From: Ruegeria aquimaris
Lineage (GTDB): Bacteria > Pseudomonadota > Alphaproteobacteria > Rhodobacterales > Rhodobacteraceae
Assembly (NCBI RefSeq): GCF_025751555.1
Contig: NZ_JAOWLB010000008.1
Span: 62,001 to 126,000, forward strand
Direction: 5' to 3'
Length of the DNA: 64,000 bases
Part shown: piece by piece, positions 55,356 through 63,957 of the stretch
Numbering within the stretch: the first letter of the stretch is position 1
Layout: the number at the start of each line of letters is the position of its first letter
Program-made: the position numbers and the translations under genes
The notes under the pieces: model-generated
The model's database searches: none
What the model was told of the DNA's origin: nothing
What the model saw: the letters and a program-made list of their open reading frames with translations, nothing else

Positions 55356-55706
55356 TCAGGATTGCGGGCGCAGATCCTCGGGGCGGATACGGACGCCTAG
55401 TGCGTCGAGTTCTGCCACCAGTTTGCTGGCCGGGGCGGGTTTGGTCGCGGCCTTGATCGCGTCGAAACGGGCGCGCAGTTCAGCCTTTTCCTTGCCCTTG
55501 CAATCGTTCCACGGGCGGCCTTGCAGGCCCATCACCAGGACATAATAGCCAATGAAATGCGGCCGGGTTCCGGCGGCCAGGAGCCGGGCATAGGCGGCAT
55601 CGGCGCCCAGCGCGCGCAGCTCATCCGCCGAATGGATGCCGGCGCGGGCGCAGGCCGCATCCATGGCGGGGCCGAGATTGCGGATGGAAGAGACGGGATC
55701 GGACAT
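55356..55706 (-). CDS. TfoX C-terminal domain protein (116 aa)
   Basis: Matches the C-terminal helix-hairpin-helix domain of TfoX/Sxy competence regulators: SIRNLGPAMDAACARAGIHSADELRALGADAAYARLLAAG...PHFIGYYVLVMGLQGRPWNDC. The N-terminal TfoX domain is absent, so it is not a full competence activator; stand-alone proteins of this type are common and of unknown role. The C-terminal 35 residues are charged and look extended. Confidence 0.82.
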   Translation of the reverse strand: MSDPVSSIRNLGPAMDAACARAGIHSADELRALGADAAYARLLAAGTRPHFIGYYVLVMGLQGRPWNDCKGKEKAELRARFDAIKAATKPAPASKLVAELDALGVRIRPEDLRPQS

Positions 55707-55810
55707 GGGTCGACCTTATGTGCGCCCGGGCGAAATGTCACCGGGTCCCGCTGCGTACTTGTCCGAGGCAACTCCCTGCGATAGTCACGGTTTCGTGAGG
55801 GGGGATTTGC

Positions 55811-56632
55811 ATGAGCATATTGGGGCGCCTGTTTTATAAATCGCGAAAGTTCTATGACGACGATTTCGACTGGAGCAGCTACACGGCCGACAGTTACCAC
55901 CGTCGTCTGAAGGGAGATGTTGAGAGCAATTTCAGAACGGTATCGGGCGAAGGTGATCTGTCGCTAGAGGTGGAAACCGGCAAGGTGAACGTCCGGGGCG
56001 ATGCGCTTCATCCCAATGTGCAACTGATCCTGGAAGTCATCGGACAGTTGCAACCCACCTCGGTGCACGAAGTGGGCTGTGGGGGCGGCGATCATGTGGC
56101 GCATGCCTCGGTGCTGTTCCCGGATATTCAGGTGACCGGCGGCGATCGCGGCGCAACCCAGCTCGACCTGGCCATCGCACGGCACCCGCAGCTGTTAGGC
56201 AAGATCGGCATACAGGACATCACCATGCCCTTCTCCGACCAATGGCCACGGGCCGATCTGGTCTATAGCCAGGCGGTAATCATGCACATTCACACCGCCG
56301 TCAGCCATTTCGTGGCTCTGTCCAACATGGTGCGGCAGGCAAACAAATACGTATTGCTGGTCGAAAACGTCCAATGTCACAACTTTGTGCAGGATCTGAT
56401 CGCGCTGGAGGAAGGCGGGCATCTGGCCTGGGGCAAGGCGCATCTCTACCAGGTCGAAGGGTCAACTGGTGCGCGCGGGATTCTGGTTTCCCGGGAACCG
56501 CTGGACTTGCCTGAACTTGTTTCGGACGCTCAGATGCGCGCCGGAGAGGCGCCTTCGGTCCGCCGGTTGCGCCGCTCGGACGAGGATAGCGGACGGGCCC
56601 TGACGGGGTTCGTGCGGGAATGGCGCAAGTGA
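55811..56632 (+). CDS. SAM-dependent methyltransferase (class I)
   Basis: A 273-aa enzyme with the SAM-binding loop SVHEVGCGGGDH (about 86-97), followed by an acidic VTGGDRG after strand 2 and DLVYSQAVIMHIHT for the substrate-side motif. The C-terminal half has no further recognisable domain. The substrate cannot be inferred. The P450 gene begins 22 nt downstream on the same strand, so a joint small-molecule pathway is plausible. Confidence 0.72.
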   Translation: MSILGRLFYKSRKFYDDDFDWSSYTADSYHRRLKGDVESNFRTVSGEGDLSLEVETGKVNVRGDALHPNVQLILEVIGQLQPTSVHEVGCGGGDHVAHASVLFPDIQVTGGDRGATQLDLAIARHPQLLGKIGIQDITMPFSDQWPRADLVYSQAVIMHIHTAVSHFVALSNMVRQANKYVLLVENVQCHNFVQDLIALEEGGHLAWGKAHLYQVEGSTGARGILVSREPLDLPELVSDAQMRAGEAPSVRRLRRSDEDSGRALTGFVREWRK

Positions 56633-56654
56633 GACACTCTGGAGGGGACGCTGC

Positions 56655-57884
56655 ATGGATGACGCGGGCATACGAGACAAGGTGAAGGATCTGGACCTGA
56701 CCGTGCCGCCGCCGGGGTTTCTGGAGAATCCGTTCCCGTTCTATGACGCGCTGTTGGCGCATGCGCCGGTGCTGCGGCAACCCGACGGGTCGGTTCTGCT
56801 GAGCCGTCATGCCGATCTTGACCGCATCTATCGCGACACCACGCTCTATTCCTCGGACAAGAAGGCCGCGTTTGGGCCGAAATTCGGGGTCGGGTCGCCG
56901 CTGTTTGAGCATCACACCACCTCGCTGGTGTTCAACGACCCGCCGCTGCACACACGGGTGCGCAAGATCATGACCTCGGCGCTGACACCGCGCGCCATCG
57001 CCCGGATGGAGCCGGGGCTGATCTCGACGGTCGATCACCTGCTGGACGCGATGGCGGGGCGGGAAACTGTCGATCTGATCGAGGAATTCGCCTCGACCAT
57101 CCCGATCCAGATCATCGGCAACCTGCTGGATGTTCCGATGGAGGAACGCGGACCCCTTCGGGATTGGTCGCTGGTGATCCTGGGCGCGCTGGAACCGAAG
57201 CTGACCGACGATCAGCTGGCGCGCGGACAGGCGGCGGTGACCGAGTTCAAGACCTATCTGGAGGATCTGGTGGCGCGGCGCCGCGCCAGGCCGGGCGATC
57301 CGGAAACCGACGTGCTGACACGGCTGATCCGGGGCGAGGGCGCCGACCAGAAACTGTCGGAAATCGAGCTGCTGCAAAACTGTATCTTCATCCTGAACGC
57401 CGGGCACGAGACCACTTCGAACCTGATCGGCAATGGGCTGGCCTTGTTGAACGATTTCCCCGAAGAACGCCGAAAACTGCTTGAAGATCGGGATCTACTG
57501 CCTTTAGCTGTCGAGGAAATCCTGCGGTTCCGCTCGCCGAACCAATTTGGCAACCGGGAAACCACGGCCGAGATCGAACTGGACGGGCTGCGCCTGCCTG
57601 CAGGCACCAACCTGCATCTGTGCATTGGCGCGGCAAACCGTGATCCGGCTGTGTTCGACGATCCGGCGCGCTTCGATATCACGCGCAAGCCGAACCGGCA
57701 CCTGGCCTTTGCCGGCGGGCCGCATGTCTGCGTTGGGCTGACCTTGGCGCGACTCGAAGGCCGGATCGCACTCGGGCGCCTGCTGGATCGTTGTCCCGAC
57801 TATCGCCTGCGCGAGGGCCGGGTGCCCGGAGGGCGCATTCGGTTTCACGGCTACGCCACTCTGCCAGCACAGATGGCCCCTTGA
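56655..57884 (+). CDS. cytochrome P450
   Basis: Soluble bacterial monooxygenase of 409 aa. The oxygen-activation motif AGHETTS is at 249-255 (I helix), the ExxR pair is E288/R291 (VEEILR), and the heme loop FAGGPHVCVG puts the cysteine ligand at 359. PPLHTRVRKIM (about 96-106) is the usual C-helix region. A GGAGGGGA ribosome-binding sequence precedes the ATG. Redox partners (ferredoxin, reductase) are not nearby. The substrate is unknown. Confidence 0.93.
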   Translation: MDDAGIRDKVKDLDLTVPPPGFLENPFPFYDALLAHAPVLRQPDGSVLLSRHADLDRIYRDTTLYSSDKKAAFGPKFGVGSPLFEHHTTSLVFNDPPLHTRVRKIMTSALTPRAIARMEPGLISTVDHLLDAMAGRETVDLIEEFASTIPIQIIGNLLDVPMEERGPLRDWSLVILGALEPKLTDDQLARGQAAVTEFKTYLEDLVARRRARPGDPETDVLTRLIRGEGADQKLSEIELLQNCIFILNAGHETTSNLIGNGLALLNDFPEERRKLLEDRDLLPLAVEEILRFRSPNQFGNRETTAEIELDGLRLPAGTNLHLCIGAANRDPAVFDDPARFDITRKPNRHLAFAGGPHVCVGLTLARLEGRIALGRLLDRCPDYRLREGRVPGGRIRFHGYATLPAQMAP

Positions 57885-57951
57885 AGCGGACGCGAAAGCA
57901 TCGGGATAGATGAATGTTTCATTGCGGCGCGTGGCGTGATTTGATGCGCGC

Positions 57952-59460
57952 ATGACCTGCACGATCGTCATCGCCGGTAAAGCCGCACCTCTGGTTCTGG
58001 CCAGGCCGTGCGAGGGCATGCGGTTTGCCGTTGGCGGCGCCCTGCGTCGTGATTTTGCACTTTACGATTGTTTCGACCAGCCCTTGCGCCGGTCGGGGCG
58101 GGTTCTGTTACGGACCGGCCGCGATCTTGTCCTGTTGTCTGACGATTCGGCGCCGGTTTCCCAAAAGGCGGAACCGGGACGAGGTAGCTTGCCCGCAATT
58201 GCACCCGGGGCGGTGTGCGATGCGCTGACCGGCCTGTCGCCGCTGCGGGCGCTGATGGAGCATTGCGCGGGCCGCGCGGAAACGATCTCGGTCGCGGTTC
58301 TGGACGATATGGAGAAAACCTGTCTACGGATGCAGGTCATTACCCTGTCGACCCGGTCCGGGGTGGCGACATTGGTTCTGATGGAACCGATGCGTGGGTA
58401 TGACCGGGCGCATCAGCGCGTGGTCGATGCCCTGCTGGACTGTGAGGGCGCATCCCGGGGCGCGACCGGTCTTTGGCCTGTTTTGCTGCCTGGGGTGCAA
58501 CCTTATCAGTCCAAGCCCGAGGTGCCGATCACTGCGGACGAGCCGGCACATGGTGTCGCGGCGGACCTGATCCGCTCTTCAATGTCGGTCTTCCGCCAGA
58601 ACGAGGCAGGGATTATCGACGATGTAGATACCGAATTCCTGCATGACTATCGCATCGGATTGCGCCGCATCCGCTCGGTCCTGAGCCTGTTTCGCGACGT
58701 GTTTCCGCCCGAAGAGACAGAAGAATTGCAAAGGGCGTTCTCGGACCTGATGGCACCTACCGGAAGGGTGCGCGACCTCGACGTGTATCTGTTGGGACAG
58801 TCTGGGTTCCTTGCCCTTGTGCCCGAGGCGCTGCATCCCGGGTTGGACCTTCTCTTTGCCCGGATGAAGACAGAACGGGATGTAGCGCAACGGGCCCTGG
58901 CCCGTCACCTGCGCAGTGCCCGTTATACCGCACGCGTTGCCGCGCTGGAGGCGCGGCTGACCGATCCCGAAGGTCTCGCGCCCGGGCCCGAGAGCGAGCG
59001 TGCGGCGCTGCCTTATGCGCAGGCCCTGATCTGGAAGCGCTATCGCAAGGTGTGCAAGCTGGCGCGGCGCATAGATGCGGATACCCCGGATGATGATGTT
59101 CATCGCCTGCGCATCCACTGCAAGAAGCTGCGCTATCTCATGGAGTTTTTCGGGCCCTTGTTCCCAAAGAAGAAGTTCAGAAAAATTCTGAAACCCTTGA
59201 AAGGCTTGCAGGACAATCTTGGTCTCTTCAACGACTATTCGGTGCAGCAGATGGAACTCGGCCGGTACCTGCATCCCGACAATGATGCGCCGGTCGCGAC
59301 CGATATGGCCGCAGCCGTTGGCGCGCTATTGGCAACGCTGTCGCGCTTGCAGGCTGGTGAACGGACGCGCGTTGTTGCCAGTTTCGCGGCATTCGACAAT
59401 CGCGCGGTACGGTCCGTGTTCGAAGAGCTTTTTCACCAGCCAGAGGAGGCGCGGCGCTAG
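57952..59460 (+). CDS. CHAD-domain protein (502 aa)
   Basis: The C-terminal 310 residues are a CHAD domain: conserved-histidine alpha-helical repeats with HDYRIGLRRIRSVLSLFRD (first repeat, about 230-248) and VHRLRIHCKKLRYLMEFFGPLF (second repeat, about 383-404). CHAD proteins bind polyphosphate through these histidines and basic residues, often on polyphosphate granules. The first 190 residues are not recognised; the usual partner CYTH domain with its ExExK motif is not apparent. A ParA-type ATPase gene starts 3 nt after the stop, so the two form an operon. Confidence 0.87.
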   Translation: MTCTIVIAGKAAPLVLARPCEGMRFAVGGALRRDFALYDCFDQPLRRSGRVLLRTGRDLVLLSDDSAPVSQKAEPGRGSLPAIAPGAVCDALTGLSPLRALMEHCAGRAETISVAVLDDMEKTCLRMQVITLSTRSGVATLVLMEPMRGYDRAHQRVVDALLDCEGASRGATGLWPVLLPGVQPYQSKPEVPITADEPAHGVAADLIRSSMSVFRQNEAGIIDDVDTEFLHDYRIGLRRIRSVLSLFRDVFPPEETEELQRAFSDLMAPTGRVRDLDVYLLGQSGFLALVPEALHPGLDLLFARMKTERDVAQRALARHLRSARYTARVAALEARLTDPEGLAPGPESERAALPYAQALIWKRYRKVCKLARRIDADTPDDDVHRLRIHCKKLRYLMEFFGPLFPKKKFRKILKPLKGLQDNLGLFNDYSVQQMELGRYLHPDNDAPVATDMAAAVGALLATLSRLQAGERTRVVASFAAFDNRAVRSVFEELFHQPEEARR

Positions 59461-59463
59461 GCC

Positions 59464-60201
59464 ATGCATGTGATCGCCTGCTACAGCAACAAGGGCGGTG
59501 TCGGCAAAACGGCGACATCGGTGAACCTTGCCCATGCCATCGCGCGTTCCGGGCGGCAGGTGCTGCTGTGCGATCTCGATCCGCAGGGGGCATCGAGTTA
59601 CTATTTTCGGGTCAAACCGTCGAAAAGGCTGAGCGAGACGCGGTTTTTCGAGGATTCCGACCGCTTTGCCGATGCGATCCGCGCCAGCGATTTCGCGGGG
59701 CTCGACATCCTTCCCGCCAACCGAAGCTTTCGTGATTTCGATCGTTTCCTGAGCCGCATCCGCAGCAAGCGCTCGCGCCTGTCGAAGGCGCTGGTGGCCG
59801 GGGGCGCCGAATATGATGTCGTGGTGCTCGACTGTCCGCCGAACTTTTCCCTGCTGTCCGAGAACGTGTTTCGCGCCGCCGACCGGATCGTGGTGCCGGT
59901 TCCGCCCAGCACGCTGAGCGAGCGGACGTTCGAGCAATTGGTCGAATTCTTCAAGGATCAGGGATTGCCGCGCCGCAAGATTTCTGCGTTTTTCTCGATG
60001 GTTGAGGGGCGCAAGTCGCTGCATCGCGACACCATGGCGCGCATGCGCGCGGCCTATCCGAAACGGTTCCTCGCGGCCAGCATTCCCTATTCCGCGGATG
60101 TGGAACGAATGGGTCTGCGGCGGGCGCCGGTTGCCGAATACGCGCCCCGCAGCAAGGCGGCGGCCTGTTACGCCGACCTGTTCGCGGAACTGGCGCTCTG
60201 A
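59464..60201 (+). CDS. ParA/MinD-family partition ATPase
   Basis: A 245-aa deviant Walker A ATPase. The P loop is SNKGGVGKTATSV with the signature Lys10 (KGGVGKT, 10-16). LCDLDPQGASS carries the switch Asp, and VVLDCPPNFSLLSE the Walker B region. There is no N-terminal helix-turn-helix or partner ParB gene, and no parS-like cluster, so it is not a classical chromosome or plasmid ParA. The upstream CHAD gene, 3 nt away, suggests a cargo-positioning role of the McdA/orphan ParA kind, with polyphosphate as the possible cargo (inference). Confidence 0.88.
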   Translation: MHVIACYSNKGGVGKTATSVNLAHAIARSGRQVLLCDLDPQGASSYYFRVKPSKRLSETRFFEDSDRFADAIRASDFAGLDILPANRSFRDFDRFLSRIRSKRSRLSKALVAGGAEYDVVVLDCPPNFSLLSENVFRAADRIVVPVPPSTLSERTFEQLVEFFKDQGLPRRKISAFFSMVEGRKSLHRDTMARMRAAYPKRFLAASIPYSADVERMGLRRAPVAEYAPRSKAAACYADLFAELAL

Positions 60202-60203
60202 TC

Positions 60204-61571
60204 TCAGGACCTTGGCAGAACCAGCCGGGCCTCCAGCCCCGGGCTTGCATTGCGGGCCTCGAAGACGCCGCCATGCATCCGGGCAATGGCCGCCGCCAGC
60301 GCCAGACCAAGGCCCGAGTTACCCCCGGTCCGCGACGGGTCGAGCGTGACGAAAGGCTGCGTCAGGCGCTCCAGATCGGTCTCTGGCACGCCCGGGCCAT
60401 GATCGCGCACCGACAGGATGACCGCATCCTCGGCGGCGGTGGTGTGCAACGCCACCTCGGTGCCGTCCGGCGCATAGCGCAACGCATTGTCGAGCAGGTT
60501 CGACAGCGCCTGCGCCAGCAAGGCGCGGTGACCCGGCAGGATGGCCGGGTCCGTCTCGACCGTGAGTGTGACGCCATTCTCTTGCGCCAGCGGTTCATAG
60601 AATTCAGCCACGTCGCGGGCCAGAGCCGCCAGATCCACGGCTTCGAACTCTTCCCTTCCCAGCCCCGCCTCGGCGCGCGAGATTTCGGTCAGCTGTGAAA
60701 ACACCCTGAGCAGGTGGTCGACCTCGGCCAGCGCGCGGGCGGCGTCCGCATCCCGCTCGGCATCGGCCCGGCTGGGGTCGGTCAGGGCCTCGACCTTTTG
60801 GCGCAGGCGCGACAAGGGTGAGCGCAGGTCATGCGCGATCGAATTCGAGGTGGTCCGCAGATGGCCAACCAGTTCCTCGATCCGGTCCAGCATCTCGTTC
60901 AGGGTTCCGGCCATGCGGTCGAATTCATCCCCGGTTCCGCGCAGGGGAATGCGACGCGTCAGGTCGCCCGAGACGATTTCGGCGGCGGTGCGCGAGATGT
61001 CCTTGAACCGGGAAAACACCAGCCGCGTCAGAAACCAGCCGGTCAGCAGGCTGAGCGCCAGCGCGGCCAGCAGCGCCAGACCGACCGAGCGCAACAGCAC
61101 CCGGTCAAACTGTCGCCGGGCGGAGGCGTCGCGCCCAACCAACAGCCGTTCACCACCGGGCAGCCGGATCGAGGCTGTAGAGACCGGGACGTTCTCGCCG
61201 GATTCGGTACGGATAAGGTCCAGTTCGACCCAACCGCTGCCCGGTTCCACATCGGGGGGCCAGCGCACGAGGTTTCCGGCAAGCACGATGCCAAACGGAT
61301 CGGTCAGCAGATAGAGCGCGTCGCGCTCGGCGGCATCCTGGGTGCGGCGTTCGATGGCCTCGGTCAGCCCGAATATACCGCGCCGCTGGTACTCGTCGGA
61401 CAGACCAGCCAGTTCGGCGGTGACTACCGAGCGCGTCTCGCCCGCGATGGTGCGGTTTGCGGTGACATAGACCAGCGCCAGCACGGCCGCAGTCAGAAGC
61501 GTGCTCAGCACCATGCTGAGCAGCACCAGCCGTGTTCTGGCATTTCGCATGATACCCAAGGACTTACCCAT
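60204..61571 (-). CDS. sensor histidine kinase
   Basis: Membrane-bound two-component sensor of 455 aa. Helix 1 (about 13-37), a periplasmic sensor of about 125 residues, helix 2 (about 163-187) and HAMP precede a dimerisation domain with phospho-acceptor His247 (SNSIAHDLRSPLSRLRQK) and an HATPase (N box LSNLLDNALRYAP, DHGPGVPE, GNSGLGLALA). The start ATG 61571 overlaps the response-regulator stop by 8 nt; ATG 61550 is possible. The operon with degP suggests an envelope-stress signal. Confidence 0.93.
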   Translation of the reverse strand: MGKSLGIMRNARTRLVLLSMVLSTLLTAAVLALVYVTANRTIAGETRSVVTAELAGLSDEYQRRGIFGLTEAIERRTQDAAERDALYLLTDPFGIVLAGNLVRWPPDVEPGSGWVELDLIRTESGENVPVSTASIRLPGGERLLVGRDASARRQFDRVLLRSVGLALLAALALSLLTGWFLTRLVFSRFKDISRTAAEIVSGDLTRRIPLRGTGDEFDRMAGTLNEMLDRIEELVGHLRTTSNSIAHDLRSPLSRLRQKVEALTDPSRADAERDADAARALAEVDHLLRVFSQLTEISRAEAGLGREEFEAVDLAALARDVAEFYEPLAQENGVTLTVETDPAILPGHRALLAQALSNLLDNALRYAPDGTEVALHTTAAEDAVILSVRDHGPGVPETDLERLTQPFVTLDPSRTGGNSGLGLALAAAIARMHGGVFEARNASPGLEARLVLPRS

Positions 61572-62244
61572 CAGAGATCATGTAGCCCGCGCCACGCACG
61601 GTCTCGATCAGAGGGGTATCGGCGCCCTCGTCGATCTGCCGGCGGAGTTTCGAGATATGGACATCCACGATGTTGGTGTTGGGGTCGAAATGATAGTCCC
61701 AGACGCCTTCGAGCAGCATGGTCCGGGTCACCACGCGGTTCTTGCGGCGCAGAAAGAATTCCAGGATCTGGAATTCGCGCGGGGTCAGGGTGATGTCGCG
61801 CCCACCTCGGGTCACTCTGCGGCGCAGCAGATCCATTTCCAGATCCCGGCAGGAAAGTGTCGCGGCTTCCTGCGTGTCCTTGGGACGTCTCAACAGGGCT
61901 TCTATGCGGGCCAGAAGTTCTTGAAAGGAAAAGGGTTTCACCAGATAGTCATCGGCGCCTGCGCGCAGCCCTTTGACGCGTTCATCGACCGCGCTCATCG
62001 CGGTCAGCATGATAACGGGGGTTTTCAACCCGGCGGCGCGGATCGACTTGATCAGAGACAGGCCGTCGAGGCCCGGCAGCATCCGGTCCAGCACCACCGC
62101 GTCAAACCCGCCATCGGTTGCGTGAAACAACCCCTCGCGCCCGTCGGCGGCGCTCTCCACGGCAAAGCCTTCCTCGGTAAAGCCCTTGGCCAGAAACTCA
62201 CGGGTCTCGTCATCGTCTTCGACGATCAGAACACGTCGGCTCAT
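61564..62244 (-). CDS. OmpR/PhoB-family response regulator
   Basis: A 226-aa two-domain regulator. The receiver has acidic pocket D10/D11, phospho-acceptor D53 (VVLDRMLPG) and K103 (LVKPFS). The C-terminal winged helix (about 128-224) includes LTPREFQILEFFLRRKNRVVTRTMLLEGVWDYHFDPNTNIVDVHISKLRRQID. It is cotranslated with the kinase and lies 176 nt downstream of degP, with strong hairpins in the gap. It probably recognises direct repeats upstream of degP. Confidence 0.94.
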   Translation of the reverse strand: MSRRVLIVEDDDETREFLAKGFTEEGFAVESAADGREGLFHATDGGFDAVVLDRMLPGLDGLSLIKSIRAAGLKTPVIMLTAMSAVDERVKGLRAGADDYLVKPFSFQELLARIEALLRRPKDTQEAATLSCRDLEMDLLRRRVTRGGRDITLTPREFQILEFFLRRKNRVVTRTMLLEGVWDYHFDPNTNIVDVHISKLRRQIDEGADTPLIETVRGAGYMISDG

Positions 62245-62300
62245 GTAATTCCGGTCCTTGTTTTTGTCAGGATATATCCAAGACAATCCGCAAATGCACG

Positions 62301-62413
62301 CGCCGGGCGCGGATGGGGTCGCGCCCGGCGTGCCCGGGACAGGCATGAGATACCCGGGCGGTGCACTGCCGCCGCGCCAACAAGTGACTTGAGTGGTGGC
62401 GGCGCGGCGGCAG
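62301..62413 (-). repeat. two perfect hairpins between degP and its two-component genes
   Basis: CGCCGGGCGCG (62301-62311) and CGCGCCCGGCG (62320-62330) are perfect 11-bp arms with an 8-nt loop. CTGCCGCCGCGCC (62366-62378) and GGCGCGGCGGCAG (62401-62413) are perfect 13-bp arms with a 22-nt loop. The outer one begins 8 nt after the degP stop on the minus strand. They may protect the degP message or attenuate read-through into the regulator and kinase. Confidence 0.8.
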
Positions 62414-62420
62414 CGGGGGA

Positions 62421-63857
62421 TCAGGCCAGTCGCACGGCGACAAACAAACGGTTGCCGTCGCGATTGATCAGAACCAGTGCCGGGTCGGTCTTTTCCTTGC
62501 CTAGTGCGGCCTTGAGCGCGGCCGGGCTGTCGGTATCGGTTCCGCCCACCCGTAGGATCACGTCACCCCGGCGCAGCCCCGCCTGCGCTGCGGGGCCATT
62601 GGCGTCGATGTCGGTGACGAGCACACCGCTGACATCGCTGCCAACCCCGGCCTGTGCCCGCATATCGTCGGTCAGCGGCGCCACGGTCAGGCCCAAGGCC
62701 GGCGTCTCGGCCGGATCGGCGGGGGCAACCCCGCTGGCCGAGGCCGATTGCTGATGCTGGCCGATGGTCACCGTCACATCCTGTGCCTTGCCGTTTCGGA
62801 TGACCCGGACATTGGCCTTGGTCCCGATCTCGGTGGCGCCGACCAGACGCGGCAGGTCAGAGCTGGATTTCACGTCCTTGCCTTCGAAGGCCACGATCAC
62901 GTCGCCCGGGTTCAGGTTGCCATCAGCGGGGCTGTCCTCGACCACATCCGAGACCAGGGCGCCGTTTGGACTGTCCAGCCCCATGGCGGCGGCGATATCG
63001 GCGCCGACGTTCTGAATCGACACGCCCAGCCAGCCACGGTCAACCTGGCCGTCCTCGCGCAGATCGTCGATCACATGCTCGACGATGTTCGAGGTGACGG
63101 CAAATCCCAGGCCCACCGAGCCGCCCGTCGGCGAATAGATGGCCGAGTTTACACCCACGACCTCGCCCTCCATGTTGAAGAGCGGCCCGCCCGAGTTGCC
63201 CTTGTTGATGGCGGCATCGGTCTGGATGAATTCGGCATAAGGCCCGTCCGAGATGTTGCGCCCCTTGGCCGACACGATGCCGGTGGTGACGGTGGAACTG
63301 AGACCAAAGGGGTTGCCGACGGCCACCACATCCTCGCCCACGCGGATGGCGTCGCTGTCGCCCAGAGTGACCGCAGGCAGATCCACACCGGCCTCAATGC
63401 GAAGCAGCGCCAGGTCGGTCAGCGGATCGGTACCAACCACTTCGGCGGTGAACTCGCGATCGTCGCTGAGCCGGACAGTCACCTTGTCTGCGCCTTCGAC
63501 CACGTGGTTATTGGTGACGATATAGCCCTCGGCGTCGAGGATGAAGCCAGACCCCAAGCCCTGTCGCGGGCCGCTCTGCGGCGGTTGCATTCCGCCGGGT
63601 CCGCCGAACCGGTGGAAGAACTCTTCAAACGGTGTGCCTTCGAACGGGTTGGGTTGGCCCTTCATCTGCTGCGGCCTGGCCTCTTCCGAGGCCAGAACGG
63701 TAACCACCGCGGGCGAGACGCGCTCAACCAGATCGGCCAGCGCCTCGTCAGCCAGGCCGGGCAGGGCGGTCGAGCCCAAAAGCAGCGCGCCCAGGACAGG
63801 GGCGGCGGCCCAGTTCGGAAGCGAAGGGTTCAGTTTGCGGGACATGCGAATGCTCAT
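62421..63857 (-). CDS. degP: periplasmic serine protease/chaperone DegP (Do family)
   Basis: Degrades or refolds misfolded envelope proteins. The 478-aa precursor has a signal peptide (cleaved about after ALPGLA, residue 36), a trypsin-like domain with triad His118 (TNNHVVEG), Asp148 (TDPLTDLALL) and Ser222 (NKGNSGGPLFN), and two PDZ domains (about 265-365 and 385-475). The second PDZ has diverged (VLVTDIDANGPAAQAGLRRGDVI). It is first in an operon with an OmpR-type regulator and a kinase, an arrangement that suggests envelope-stress feedback. ATG 63845 is an alternative start. Confidence 0.95.
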   Translation of the reverse strand: MSIRMSRKLNPSLPNWAAAPVLGALLLGSTALPGLADEALADLVERVSPAVVTVLASEEARPQQMKGQPNPFEGTPFEEFFHRFGGPGGMQPPQSGPRQGLGSGFILDAEGYIVTNNHVVEGADKVTVRLSDDREFTAEVVGTDPLTDLALLRIEAGVDLPAVTLGDSDAIRVGEDVVAVGNPFGLSSTVTTGIVSAKGRNISDGPYAEFIQTDAAINKGNSGGPLFNMEGEVVGVNSAIYSPTGGSVGLGFAVTSNIVEHVIDDLREDGQVDRGWLGVSIQNVGADIAAAMGLDSPNGALVSDVVEDSPADGNLNPGDVIVAFEGKDVKSSSDLPRLVGATEIGTKANVRVIRNGKAQDVTVTIGQHQQSASASGVAPADPAETPALGLTVAPLTDDMRAQAGVGSDVSGVLVTDIDANGPAAQAGLRRGDVILRVGGTDTDSPAALKAALGKEKTDPALVLINRDGNRLFVAVRLA

Positions 63858-63918
63858 CTTGTTCTCCTGTCAGTGTCCCGGTTGGCCCGGGTCTGACAAA
63901 AGGAATAAGCCCGCAGTC

Positions 63919-63957
63919 TGATCCTTTGCTGATCCTCGGATTAAGATTCGTTAATCC
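63919..63957 (-). promoter_or_regulatory. direct and inverted repeats upstream of degP
   Basis: TGATCCT occurs at 63919 and 63930, an 11-bp direct-repeat period typical of OmpR/PhoB-family regulator boxes. Just beyond it GGATTAA (63938-63944) and TTAATCC (63951-63957) form an inverted repeat with a 6-nt spacer. Both lie 62-100 bp upstream of the degP start, where the operon's own response regulator could bind. Confidence 0.5.

Noticed and set aside
63938-63957. A CtrA box upstream of degP
   Set aside because: The TTAA elements are spaced by 6 nt instead of 7 and lie in a palindrome, so a CtrA reading is weak; kept only as part of the degP regulatory region.
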